NCBI RefSeq assembly: GCF_023065955.2
Contig: NW_026623089.1
Span: forward strand, 27,124,767-27,188,766
Source of the DNA: Ursus arctos
Lineage: Eukaryota; Chordata; Mammalia; Carnivora; Ursidae
Direction of reading: 5' to 3'
Length of the DNA stretch: 64,000 nucleotides
Each line of letters opens with the position of its first letter. The first letter of the stretch is position 1. The translations under genes and the position numbers were made by a program. Below the pieces are notes generated by a model that was given only the letters and a program-made list of their open reading frames with translations, searched no databases and had not been told where the DNA came from. Below are positions 33,655-44,099 of the stretch, piece after piece.

Positions 33655-33925
33655 ATTAAATCCCAAATAAAGTAGAAAATATTTTTTAAAATTACCGACT
33701 TCCCGTTTTCTCCGAAATGGAGTGAAACGAGGCTGGTCCCGAGGCGGGGGCTCCGCGGGGCCAGCCACTGGAAAGGGGCAGCGCTTTATTTTTTATTTTT
33801 GTAATAAGAGGAACTGAATTAGAAAAAACGGGGAAGGAAGAGCAGAGTCAGATTGTTAAAGGATTCAATGAGCTGTGGCCAATGTATTCGAAAGGTGCTT
33901 AAGGCAGCAGAGCCGCTCACCAAAC
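33655..33925. promoter_or_regulatory. Candidate conserved noncoding / regulatory element
   Basis: Unique sequence that keeps at least nine CpG in about 95 bp (33,692-33,785, e.g. GGTCCCGAGGCGGGGGCTCC). It then becomes homeodomain-like AT-rich (TTTATTTTTTATTTTTGTAA) and ends GAGCTGTGGCCAATGTATTC with a CCAAT box. It resembles no repeat and is bracketed by CA/TG arrays. Its role as a distal element, perhaps for PAX2, is inference. Confidence 0.4.
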
Positions 33926-34460
33926 ACACACTCGCGCGCGCGCGCACACACACACACACACACATACACACACCAAGGCACCACATCCCGCCATCACACT
34001 CACACGACCAAGACAAAGGCACATTCAAGCACATTCGCACTGGGACACACACCCAAAGACACACACGGGGCACACGGACACACTAAAGCCACCCCATACA
34101 TCCCCCCCACAGCCAGCATGCTCTCCAAGGTGCACACATCTATGTCAGGTGCCAGGGCAACTCAGATACAGTCCAAGACACAAAATCAGCTACTGCAAAC
34201 ACAATGACACAGACACCCACAGACAAACACACACATTCACAGTCACACAAAGATACCCACCCTCACTGCTCTTGGATCCATAGAGATGTTTTCATATATT
34301 TCACTACAACGATCAAACACACATCTAACACCTGTATACTCACTAGTGCAACAAACCCATCACAAATAGAGTTCACGCTTACTAACATTCTGTTCTCTCA
34401 CCCAGACACCCACTATGACTGATATACACGGACATCCAGGCCCCCAGACACACCCACACC
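33924..34460 (+). repeat. CG/CA microsatellite and diverged CA-rich array
   Basis: (CG)6 at 33,933-33,944 runs into pure CA to 33,964. Degenerate CACA-rich sequence then continues for about 480 bp. Confidence 0.9.
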
Positions 34461-34496
34461 ATCACACACAGTCACCCGACACGTCCCACATGCAAT

Positions 34497-34700
34497 TATT
34501 AACAATGATATTGCACGTTTATAAGGAGATTTACAGTTGACCATTTATTTCGGTCTATTTAAGCCCCACAATCGTCCTGTGGAAGAGGTACACTCATCCT
34601 TACTTCAGAGATGAAGCAACAAAGCTCAGGGAGGGTGAATGAGCTGCCCAAAGCTGCACACCGGCAACAGGCCAAAGCCAGGAAGCAAGCCTCCTGTTTC
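34497..34700 (-). mobile_element. MIR
   Basis: Antisense: AAGCCCCACAATCGTCCTGT, GGAAGAGGTACACTCATCCT, AAGCTCAGGGAGGGTGAATG, AAAGCCAGGAAGCAAGCC. Confidence 0.7.
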
Positions 34701-35094
34701 AAAATTTAAATTCCCACAAAACTGAACACACACACACATGCACACTCACACAGTCCTGTTATACTCTCATGACCTCAGCCTCACACTCATCTGTTGATGC
34801 AGGTTCGCAGTCACACCCTGACAGTCACCTGCATGCAGGCGCACAGTCTCAGGCACCCCCTTCCACTCCCTTTCTGTTTTCTGCTTCTCGGGTTGCTTCC
34901 TAGTCCTGCCTCCCTGGAGAGCTGAAGCTAAGGCACACTGACGGGACAGAGGAGGCTGGGACTCTTGCTCTCAGTTACACCTAGAACCGCAGTCCTCCCA
35001 CCCCACCTCCTGGTTGCCCCAGCCCCTCCTCCAGGGCCTGGGAAAGGTGAGCTCCAGCTTCCCTCACCCCACTCCTCCCACACATTCTAACCGA

Positions 35095-35400
35095 GGGGAC
35101 ATTAAAAAGTGCTGACAGGGCAGGGGAGAGGCCACCTGCCTGCCCGCCAGTCGGGCCACTTTCATCTCAGCCGCCTCCTGCCAAAACCACCTGCCCTGGC
35201 CTGCCCTCTCCCAGGTCCCGCTTTATTAATCTGGCCCTGTCTGGCCAGCCAGGCCTGCCCAAGCGCCCTCACCTCCCCTCTGCCTCCAGCGCCAGTGGGG
35301 GAGCCTCCACTCCCTGCACCAATCATCCCAGGGGCTGTGGAGAGCGCCTCCAACAGTCTCAGGAAGCTCGGTCTCCACTAGATTTACTGCAGGAGATAAG
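35095..35400. promoter_or_regulatory. Candidate GC-rich conserved noncoding element
   Basis: Unique GC-rich block with CpG retained (CCTGCCCGCCAGTCGGGCCA) around AT islands GCTTTATTAATCTGGCC and CACCAATCATCCCAGG. No repeat family matches. A short open frame (35,109-35,381) shows no conserved domain, so regulatory is likelier than coding. Confidence 0.35.
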
Positions 35401-36020
35401 GTCTCTCAAGTGCCCCCCCACCCCCCCACACACAAACGCATCACAGTCCTACACGCACACTGCACGGCAACACACACAACTACCCACAACCTCAGCTGTA
35501 TCTGCTGTTGTTGTAACATCAAGTTAGACACAACACCCACAATGACAGGCACACATAACGACACCTAGAGGAGCCTTACACAATTACCCACAGTGGCCAC
35601 CATTTAGAGCACACGGTCAACACATTTACACAGGAGCACTCACATATAATGACACAATGCACCAATATCACACACAAGGGCACACTATCACCCATCATCT
35701 TGCTTGCCCATAGTGATAACTGAACAGTACCTGGCTCACAGTAGCACTTAGTAACCTCGCATTTATTGAGTGAATGATACAGAAGCAACGCACTCACACA
35801 CCAAATGCACACATATGCCTCAGAGCCGAAATGCATATGCCACAAAGAGTGGAAACCAGACCTGCTGAGAGCACCCCAAGCAGCACGTGACTGAAGTCAG
35901 AAAAGCAGACAGAAGATGAAATGAAAGGAACTCAGCTGAGACAGGGTTGGGGACAGGGCATTCGGTTACCTTTTACAACTGGAGACATCTTTTCAAAAAC
36001 ACAAATCTAATCCTCGGATG
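35400..36020 (+). repeat. Diverged CA-rich sequence
   Basis: CACACACAAACGCATCACAG and further CACA-like patches to about 35,830. An L2 end may lie at 35,715-35,790. Confidence 0.6.
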
Positions 36021-36024
36021 AAGC

Positions 36025-36275
36025 CCCAGCACTCTTTAACAGCCTGGGCAGCCCTGCCGGGTGTCCAGTCCCAGCCCCTGCCTGGCCGTTTCCGCTTCCC
36101 GCGACCCAGCCACTCTTGCCTTGCATATTCCACCCACCTCGCCCGCCGGTCCTGCCACGGGCTTTGCAGATGCTGCTCCTTCCGCCTGCAACACTTCCGT
36201 CCTCTCGCCTCCTCCTCTATTTACCTTTAGCTCTGGGCTCCAGGTCACTTCCTAACTAGGTTAAATCCCTCATGC
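36025..36275 (+). mobile_element. L2 3' portion, left of an LTR insertion
   Basis: CCAGCCCCTGCCTGGCCGTT, CACGGGCTTTGCAGATGCTG, CTCCTTCCGCCTGCAACACT, CTGGGCTCCAGGTCACTTCC. Confidence 0.75.
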
Positions 36276-36640
36276 TACGGACTGAATGTTTGTGCCCCCC
36301 CCACCAAATTCATACATTGAAACCTAATCTCCAGTGTGATTGTATTTGGCCTGGGGCCTTTGGGAAGTGATGAGGTCACGAGGGTAGAGCCCTCATGAAT
36401 GGGATCAGTGCCCTTATAAAAGGGACTTCAGAGAGCTCCCTCACTCCTTCCATCCAGGGAGGACACAGCGAGAGAATGGTCATCTGTAACCCAGGAAATG
36501 CGTCCTCACCAGACAGCAAGTCTGCCAGTGCCTTCATCTTAGATTTCCCAGCCCCCAGAACTGTGAGAAAGAAGTTTCGGTTGTTTCTGCCACCCAGCCT
36601 ATGGTATTTTTGTTCCAGCAGCCCAAATGGACTGATACCC
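36276..36640 (+). mobile_element. ERVL-MaLR-like solo LTR
   Basis: TACGGACTGAATGTTTGTGC, GGGCCTTTGGGAAGTGATGA, CCCTTATAAAAGGGACTTCA (TATA), GGACACAGCGAGAGAATGGT, CCCAGAACTGTGAGAAAGAA, AGCCTATGGTATTTTTGTTC, GCCCAAATGGACTGATACC. A complete-looking LTR inside an L2. Confidence 0.75.
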
Positions 36641-36860
36641 ACTTACAAGTCCTTATCGCACCATCGATCTCCTTAATGGTACTTCCCGCAGATGTAGCTT
36701 TTCTGCCCCCACCAATAGATGGAAAGCCCCATGAGGGCAGACAGTGACTGCTTGTGCTTCCACTAACTCCCAGGACTGGTACTGAATAGTCCTGGGGGCC
36801 TACTGTGTACTCAATGCATAGTAGATGCTCAACAAACACCTGCTGAGTAAATGAAGGACA
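36641..36860 (+). mobile_element. L2 3' end, right of the LTR
   Basis: GCCCCATGAGGGCAGACAGT, GTACTCAATGCATAGTAGAT, GCTCAACAAACACCTGCTGA, GTAAATGAAGG. It continues the L2 broken at 36,275. Confidence 0.8.
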
Positions 36861-36949
36861 AACACAAAGCACATAAAAGAACACTAGAGGGACGGCTCAG
36901 CTAGAAGTTATTAACGCCTAGAATGCTAGGACTGAGAGTGGTCTGAGGA

Positions 36950-37065
36950 AATCCGGAGTTTTTGCTTTTGCTGTGTGACCTTGGGCAAGTCCCTTCATCT
37001 CTCTGGGTCTCTTTTTGTACCTATAAATGAAGGCATTAGACTTTCAAAATGTGCTCCGTGGGGCT
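36950..37065 (+). mobile_element. MIR core fragment
   Basis: TGTGTGACCTTGGGCAAGTC, CCTTCATCTCTCTGGGTCTC, CTATAAATGAAGGCATTAGA. Confidence 0.75.
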
Positions 37066-37163
37066 CTAAGCGTTCTCAGAAGCATCCGAGGCTGCTATGA
37101 GCAAAGGCTGGAGCAAGGGTGAGGAAGCTTGCTGATAAAAAAGACACTTCTACTTTAAACTGG

Positions 37164-37209
37164 GTGTGTGCGTGTGTGTGTGTGCGCGCACGCACACGTG
37201 CGCATGTGT
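37164..37209 (+). repeat. Alternating purine-pyrimidine run (TG/CG/CA)
   Basis: 46 bp alternate R and Y without a break, including TGTGCGCGCACGCACACGTG. Possible Z-DNA. Confidence 0.92.
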
Positions 37210-38490
37210 TTTCAGAATTGAAGATTCCAAAGTTTAAAATATTTCTTGAAATCTCTGGACTAGGTGATCTCTAGTTCCCTTCCGGAATATTACAATACAA
37301 CAGAAGTAAAATGGTTCCAAGACAGTAAGATACCAGAGCACGTGCTGCTGTTTATCTGCCAAGTTATCTAAGCGGACCCCCCATCTGCAGAATCAACAGA
37401 GGAAAGGAGCAATAAGAAGTGAATGAGCCCAATTGGAGGAGGAGTCCTAGAGAAGAGGACAGTTTTCAACATCTTGTGCTGATTCCTAACTGTGGTGACA
37501 GACTCAAAAAGATCAGGGAGCTGGTGGGGAAGGGATCAGGGCACCACTTCCCAGGAGGAATGGTGATCAAAGAGATGGCCAAAAAAGGGCAAGTCTGGCC
37601 TGAATGGGAGTAGCACACGACTATGGGGGGAGAAGGGCACAGGATGGCCCACAAGCTTCCTGAAAAAGCCCATATGCACTGAGGATGGCAAACAGGAGAA
37701 ACTCTATGGTCAGGTCAGCTCATGGGAATGAACTTTATCCTGGCGAAGGGAAGGAGGAGGGCGCGGGAATCAGAGTCTGGAGGACAGGGTAGGAAAGTCA
37801 GATAAATCAGAATAGTTACAGGACACAGGTTATTTGTTCTTTTCTGTGTTCCTTGAGGAAGGGCAGAGGAAAGAGCCTAAACTGGGGGTTAAGGGGGAAA
37901 GGGGTGCAGAAAAGGGCACAGAATTGAGCCTGGAGAAATACATTACTTTGTACCTAAGGCGAGGATAGCTCCTTGGGAACCCTTAGGTCAGAGAAGAACC
38001 TCCTCTCTTGCTTCTTCCCTTCCATCAGCCTCACTGCTTCCTCTCTCCCATATACACACTCTTTAGCCTGCTTTCAGAACCCTAGCTCTGTCCCTCTCCT
38101 TGAACTCTAAAACCTCCAGCTCACCAGCTATCCTCACCCACTGCCTCCTTCCTTCAGTGGCCCCACTGCCTGTCTCTGCCCTCCACCCTGCCGCTGTCCT
38201 GAAGTCACTTTCTGTGGAAGCAGTCAGCCCCTGACACTGGTGAGGCCCTCCAAGAAGCTCTTGTCCTCTTAGTATCGTGGCCTGACTCTCCCTTAACATG
38301 CAGAGGCCCTTAACATGCAGAGGCCCAGGCTATCTGAAGGTTTCAGTGCTTCCCTTCCACACTCCCTCCCATGACCAATCTGCAAGCAGGACTTCAAATT
38401 CAACCAACAACCCCACAGCAACAGCCCTCAGAGGGGCCCTGTTTTTCTTATCTGTATGGGCATTCAATAGATGTCGATTACTGACTCACA
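37210..38490. other. Unique sequence
   Basis: About 1.3 kb with no repeat or gene recognised. A direct repeat of CCTTAACATGCAGAGGCCC lies at about 38,291 and 38,308. Confidence 0.45.
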
Positions 38491-39120
38491 AATCTACTTC
38501 AGTTCTGACTTTGACTAGCATCTCTGGCTCCTCACCAGACATCTCTTTCCTGACTCCCTATCATCACCTGAAATTCACCATGATCACGATGTCCCAAACA
38601 CCAGACGTGGGTCCCAAGCCAGCCCGCTTCTCCCAGAATTCCCTCTCAGGTCAGTGCCTGCCAGATCCAGCCCAGCCCAGCCCATCATCCATTCACGCAT
38701 CTTTCCACTGGGAGTTTCCTTAGTGTTTCCACTTATCTGCTCACTCCAACCCCAAACTTAGCTCAGTTCATGTCCCTTTCCAGCCAAGGTTTGGCCCCAC
38801 ATCCCTGACAAGTCTCCAGATTCTCCTCCTCTCACCCAACCTCTTCCTTGGCTGCACCAGTATCTTCCTAAATATAACATGCCTCATCCAGAACCCCACA
38901 GCTCTCCAGTTCAGTGTCCAGACACCTCAGGGTCTGGCCTTCTGGGGTTTGGTCCCAGCCTACCTTTGCGACCCTCCCCTGCCCTTCCCTCCAGGGAGCC
39001 TTGCCTCCATCAGAGTCTGATTCTTCCCAGGTCCCTACAGACCTGTAAGCTCATGCCAAACATCCAGCACTTGCTCAGGCTGCTCCAATCTCTAGAACTG
39101 CTACTCTTCTGAAGAGTTAA
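38490..39120 (+). mobile_element. L2-like fragment (tentative)
   Basis: CACCAGACATCTCTTTCCTG, CAAGCCAGCCCGCTTCTCCC, CCCAACCTCTTCCTTGGC, CCACAGCTCTCCAGTTCAGT fit sense L2 ORF2 relics. Frames are broken. Confidence 0.45.
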
Positions 39121-39135
39121 ATCTCAAGTATCCTT

Positions 39136-39258
39136 TCCAGCATTTCTCCTGCACATTCTCAACTGGGATGTGACTGCCCACTGTTAACACTCCTGGCTCC
39201 TGACTACCAAAACCCAGGGCACTGTGATAAACATGTCCCCAGTTGAGAACCACTGGCT
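39136..39258 (+). mobile_element. MER5-type hAT element
   Basis: GCACATTCTCAACTGGGATG, GGCACTGTGATAAACATGTC, CCCAGTTGAGAACCACTGG; the right end is well preserved. Confidence 0.65.
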
Positions 39259-39364
39259 GGATCCTGTTCTCTCCCCCACTACCTGACCCTCTCTAAATGA
39301 CCAATATGCCCCGGGACCTTCTTTTACTCTCCTCAAAGTCCTCAGCTTTGGTAAGAGGCTGTAA

Positions 39365-39590
39365 GAAATAAAAACAATAAAATAATGGCAACAATTAATG
39401 ATATCCCCTTAAGTAGCACTTTCTGTGCATTATACACTGTTTTAAGTCCTTTCCATATATTCGTTTAAACCTCACAAACACCTATAAGATAGTATTACTA
39501 TTATCCCTCACTTTTCAGATGAGCAAAGTGAGGGGGAAATTAAGTAACTCACTCAAGGTCACCTACCTGTTAAGTAGCTAATAAAAAGAT
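39365..39590 (-). mobile_element. MIR
   Basis: Antisense: CACTTTCTGTGCATTATACA, CTGTTTTAAGTCCTTTCCAT, TTAAACCTCACAAACACCTA, TAAGTAACTCACTCAAGGTC. Confidence 0.88.
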
Positions 39591-39591
39591 A

Positions 39592-39830
39592 CAGCAGAGA
39601 ACACAGACTTCAGAGTTAGAAAAACCTTTCATACACAAATTCTGCCACCAACTGGCTATGTGACCTTGGCCAAGTACTTTCCCTCTCCGAACTTCAATTT
39701 TCTCATTTGTGAAACAATAAAATAATAGCACCTAATTCATGGCGGGAGGGGGGCTGTTCTTGTGAGGATTAAATTTGTTAATATAGAACAGTGTCTGGCA
39801 CAAAGCAATGCTCCCTTTATGCATCTCCTT
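39592..39830 (+). mobile_element. MIR
   Basis: Sense: GAGAACACAGACTTCAGAGT, CTGCCACCAACTGGCTATGT, GACCTTGGCCAAGTACTTTC, GAGGATTAAATTTGTTAATA, GTGTCTGGCACAAAGCAATG. It abuts the antisense MIR at 39,365-39,590. Confidence 0.92.
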
Positions 39831-40200
39831 ATTTTCTCTCCACTCAGAGCCCACCTCAGATACTTAAAAATAGTAACAACAGTAGTTCCTCACATTTGAA
39901 TCCAGGTCCTTGACCCCCAAACTGCATGGCTGCCCACACTGTTCCATCAAGCCCTCACAGGTTTGGCTCTGAGAGCTGTGCCTCCTTTTCCCCAAGCAAG
40001 GCCCCTCACTGTCTCATGGTGTCCTGGCCTCTAGGCTCCTGACCCTGTTGTAACCTGGGTACACTCTGGCTTGCTTGCTCCATCCTGCTCCTAGAGGCAG
40101 AGCATCAGACCCGGCCCAAGACAAACCCCAGCCCAACTCCACTGCGACCTGGCTGGCCCCACTGGGCAACATGTCAGACATTAAACGGCTCCTTTGATTC
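39831..40200. other. No feature named
   Basis: Unique sequence. Confidence 0.4.
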
Positions 40201-41030
40201 CACTGTGGCCTTCCTCTATGTTCCTATAGACTGCCCCCTCCTGTTTTTAAGAGATCAAAGCCTTGATCTAACTGGAGTCCCTCACTTCACCCATATCTCC
40301 CCATCTGAGACTTTGACCTTTTCTAAGCTGTTTCCACTGCCCTTCCCTTTCTTTTCTAGAACTTGTTTCTTCCCAGCGTCTAGTCCTTCTAGTGACACCA
40401 ATCTCTTCCCCTCCAATGGCTCCTTCTCCTCTGTCCACAAATTTGCTTCTCTACCTCTAGCTAGCAGCTTTGCTGCAGCTTTACAAAATACAGGCCTGTC
40501 TTCTGTGTTATTTCTCAAATAACCTATAGTTATCTACACTTGTTGCCCCAAGCTCTTCTCCACCAACTCACTCTTTAACCCCTACCATTCTCCTGACTTC
40601 TTAATCACAGACTCTAATGACCTTCCTCACCCCTACCTCCTATACCAAACTCTTCAGAGTTCAAGCCTGTGACCACCCCTTTTGTGTCCCCCTCCACCTA
40701 AATGACCCACTCTCTTGGTTCCATTCCTGATTTCCTAGGAAGTGCTTCTTTGGCATGTTCACGGCTGCCCTGTACCTCTCTTCTCTTCCTACCCTGTCTC
40801 CTTGGGTGTTTCTCATTTTCTTCTCTAGCCTCAATCCTCATTGTCCCTACAATGAGCCCAAGCTGGCCTCCAGCCTCATACCTCCAGCTGCAACCACACC
40901 TTTCTGCCCTTCTCTCTTACTCTGCCCCAGCAGGGGTCCCCACCTGCCCTCTATAACCAAAGTGATCTCTTTGCTGTCCCCCAAACCTCAGATGGATCCA
41001 GGCCTCTGTGGTTTTGTTCCCCTGTAGAAG
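40201..41030 (+). mobile_element. L2 ORF2-like fragment
   Basis: Pyrimidine-rich sequence with L2-type order: CCTAAATGACCCACTCTCTT, GGTTCCATTCCTGATTTCCT, AGTGCTTCTTTGGCATGTTC, GTACCTCTCTTCTCTTCCTA. One frame of it reads DPLSWFHS-like, matching the L2 polymerase motif. Several stops. Confidence 0.55.
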
Positions 41031-41685
41031 ACCAACATGCCCCACCCTCTCATCAGTACTTTTTTATTTCATTTTTCATAAAATCGTTGAAGAAAAAAAA
41101 CTAAAAATAAATCCTATTCATTTTAAGGTACATCTCTAGCTGTCCTGTTCTAGGGAGCCTTCTTTTGTAGGCAGTCACCCACCTCTGACCTGGGTGTTTA
41201 CCAGCAAAACCCACAACCCTACCCCACTGAGTGTCCCTTTTTGCTAGGTAATGGGTGAGTCCTGTCTCCCACACCAAGTTCTGGGGTCCCCCAAAACTTG
41301 GAAAGCGAGTGTCCACACAACATGTCTATCCCACAGGACCAAGCTGAGGGAGACTGCATGAGATGGTATCTAAGTTCTCTTCCAGCTCCAGTGTTCAAGG
41401 ATTTGAAATTTGAGGATTCTTTCTAGAATGTTCCTCTGGGAAGGTCTTCGGAGTTTCCAGGTGTTTTCAGTTGGCAGACATCCACATGCTCATGAGCTGC
41501 TGACAAGAGTGCCCCCTTTTGGGGAACTGAGCCCCATGAGAAATTAGGCAGGTCAGACGTTACTGTGTGTGTGGAGGTAGAGATGAGTGTGTCCTGGAGA
41601 CTGATTCCTCAAGTCAGTCATGAAATCCAGAAAGGGACTTTCGAAAATCTCATTGCATAAGCTAACCTTCTGACACACACGAACG

Positions 41686-41729
<44 letters not shown>

Positions 41730-42330
41730 TGCCCTCTGGGGGCAGGAAAGTTCCCCCAGAAGCTCTTAAGGAGCATCCTCCTCCCCTCTTACTCAAAAAA
41801 AAAAAAAAAAGAATAGTCATAATTGTGGGTTCAATGCCGCATCACAAATCATGGCTGCCCCCACGGGGCTTCACTGAGCATCGCAGTCTCCATTGCTGTC
41901 TTCTTGGCCCCGTGATGATAAAACAAACTTCCATCTCTGGTCCCCCAAGAAAATGCAAATGTTCCTCACCCCATCCTCTTAGCTCTTTCCCCTCCAGGTA
42001 CACTCTGACCCCATTCCCTTCAACAATACGTTACACCCAATGCTCCAATACACTAACACACCCATCACCCCACCAAGTGTCCCCCAGCCCTGGTGCCAGG
42101 ACTCCAAATCCTCAATGGGCCTCAGTACATCCAATCTTGTCAGGTCTCAAACATCCACTCTGAACTTTAGTATATCCCCATCTCCAGACCTACCTTCTTT
42201 CTCCATCAAGGTTACAGTCACCTGGAGAGTAAGCAGATATACTTGCCAACCCAGCCCCATGATCCCCACTGTCCCTTCCATAGGCTGAGAAAGAATTAAT
42301 GCATCCTAAACTAGGTCATCTTGCATGTCC
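41031..42330. other. Mostly unique sequence
   Basis: Apart from the CA repeat at 41,673-41,726 and a run of about 16 A at 41,796-41,811 I recognise nothing. Confidence 0.45.
41673..41726 (+). repeat. (CA)n microsatellite
   Basis: Pure AC for about 40 bp (41,687-41,726), preceded by ACACACACGAACGAACAC. Confidence 0.96.
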
Positions 42331-42332
42331 TA

Positions 42333-42512
42333 GGTCAGTTTCTCAAAATGTGGCCAGAGAACCATGGACATCAGAATCACCTGGGGAACTGGTTAGACAG
42401 GTTCCTGGGCTCCATCCAGAACTACTAAATGACTGGTGGTGGGGCGAGAAATCATATTTTCAACAAGCTTCTCTGGTGATTATTACACCAGTTCAGAATC
42501 ACCGCCCTAGAT
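42333..42512 (+). mobile_element. MER5A-type hAT element
   Basis: GGTCAGTTTCTCAAAATGTG, CATCAGAATCACCTGGGGAA, GAACTACTAAATGACTGGTG, CAACAAGCTTCTCTGGTGAT, CAGTTCAGAATCACCGCC. Confidence 0.85.
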
Positions 42513-43440
42513 GCCCGACTCATTCACTCCTAACAACTCCATGAACTTGGCTGTTATTCTACTTCAGTTAAGGAACCCAAGACATACAGAACTTAAGTAA
42601 GTTGGTGGCAGTAATACAGCCAGTCACTGTAAGGGGATTGAGGCTCATCCCTGACCCCACAGCGATGGAGCTCTTGGTGCCCAAGAATCCCTCCTGCCAT
42701 AGGAGTAACCCTCTGCATGGTGGGCTCCATGCTAGGGCAGACAAGAGGCCATGTGCAGAGTAGCTCAGGTCAGAATATATGGTCCTAACAGGAGCCACAT
42801 CTGGATCCATGTGTGTTTGTGCCGTGGGCAAGCTTTTCCACACCTCCGCTGCCTTCTTGCCACACAGAAGTCCCTGGCCAACTGCGACTAAGTAGAGCGG
42901 TCCCACGGGCTCCCCATAGTGGGGAGTGCGGGAAGTGCAGCTGCAGCCAGGCCGCCCGCTCTGTGCCCACCATTGGCTCAGGATCCGTGTGGGATGAGGG
43001 CGCCACGTTGTGACCAAAATGGGGACTGCACATCCCAGGGGAGGGAGGAGGAACGATGGGAAGGTGGTGTTCCAGGTACAAATGTGCAGGTTCCTTGCCA
43101 CTTTACTAACCCATTCTCTACTTACTGCCACACTGATCCCCATTCTAGTGCCCTTCTAAGTAACCCTTAGTCCTCCACCTTCAGAAAGCCCTGGGATGAG
43201 ATTCACAGGCCAATGCTTCTTGGTACCCACAGGAAGTGGAAATAAAGCAGACCCACCCTCGATTTTCTCCCAACCTCAAAAGTACTCCAGATCCAACTGT
43301 GTTTGCTGGGGTCAGATTATACATCCCTGCCCTTCAACCCAAAACCTTGGCACCATAATTTCTAGCAAGTTGCTGGAAGTACTCAGGTCCATTGCCACGT
43401 TGGCTGCTTGTCAAAATATTCCCATTTGTCACTGACCTCC
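42513..43440. other. Unique sequence with longest open frame outside HIF1AN
   Basis: A MIR-like trace may lie at 42,540-42,630. 42,820-43,065 keeps several CpG and an ATTGG (CCAAT) box. The 191-codon minus-strand frame 43,143-42,568 has no recognised domain, and nothing suggests splicing. I treat it as chance or noncoding. Confidence 0.4.
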
Positions 43441-44020
43441 TTTAAAAAAAAGAACCTCAGAGTTGGACCCAGTATTCCAGAAGTGGCCTGACAATCTGAG
43501 AAAGCAGCGGGGTAATGGCCTCCCTTGATCTGGCTGCTCCTTTTTGGTTAATGCAATTTGTGATTGTATTAGAGGTTTTAGCAGTCACATCACATGGTTG
43601 ACTCATATTGAGCTTGCAGTCAACTAAACCCCCCAGGTCTTTTCTTCATGAACTGCTGTCAAGCTGGGCCCACCCCCCACCCGGTATTTATGTCATTGAT
43701 TTTGTTTTAACCTAAGTGCAGGACTCTACATTTATCCCTGTTAAATTTAATCTTGTTGGTTCCAGCCCAGTGTTCCAGCTTGTTGAAATCATTTTGAATT
43801 CTGACTCTTCCATGCAAAGTATTAGCCACCCCTCCTAGCTCTATCCCTTGCAAACTTGATGAGCCTGCGGCCTTGGTCAGTTGTCAATAAAAAAGTCAGA
43901 CAGAACACAGGCCCAGACTGAGCCCTACAGTATTCTGCTGGAGACTTCCCTCTGGTCTAGGATGACATGGATCCATTAATCAACCCTCACTGGGTCTGGC
44001 TCTTCACCAAGCAACATGAC
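43440..44020 (-). mobile_element. Ancient CR1/L3 LINE fragment, well preserved
   Basis: Matches the antisense CR1/L3 pattern block by block: CAGTATTCCAGAAGTGGCCT, ACATGGTTGACTCATATTGA, GCTTGCAGTCAACTAAACCC, CTAAGTGCAGGACTCTACAT, TTATCCCTGTTAAATTTAAT, CTTGCAAACTTGATGAGCCT, TCTGCTGGAGACTTCCCTCT, TGGATCCATTAATCAACCCT. Over 550 bp keep the order. Confidence 0.85.
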
Positions 44021-44055
44021 CATTTGGTTCAGATGTTTCTACTACGTCTACAGAT

Positions 44056-44097
44056 ACTGTGGGAGGCTAACTGTGGGAGGCTAACTGTGGGAGGCTA
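44056..44097 (+). repeat. Three perfect 14-bp tandem units
   Basis: ACTGTGGGAGGCTA three times without a mismatch. Confidence 0.97.
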
Positions 44098-44099
44098 TT

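Noticed and set aside
33853..34207. Thr/His-rich and Cys/Val-rich open frames
   Set aside because: Translations of the CA/TG repeat array.
42568..43143. 191-codon minus-strand open frame as a gene
   Set aside because: No recognisable domain, no splice context; composition alone can explain it. Kept only as a low-interest finding.
44056..44097. CRISPR-like array
   Set aside because: Only three contiguous 14-bp units without spacers, in a mammalian genome.
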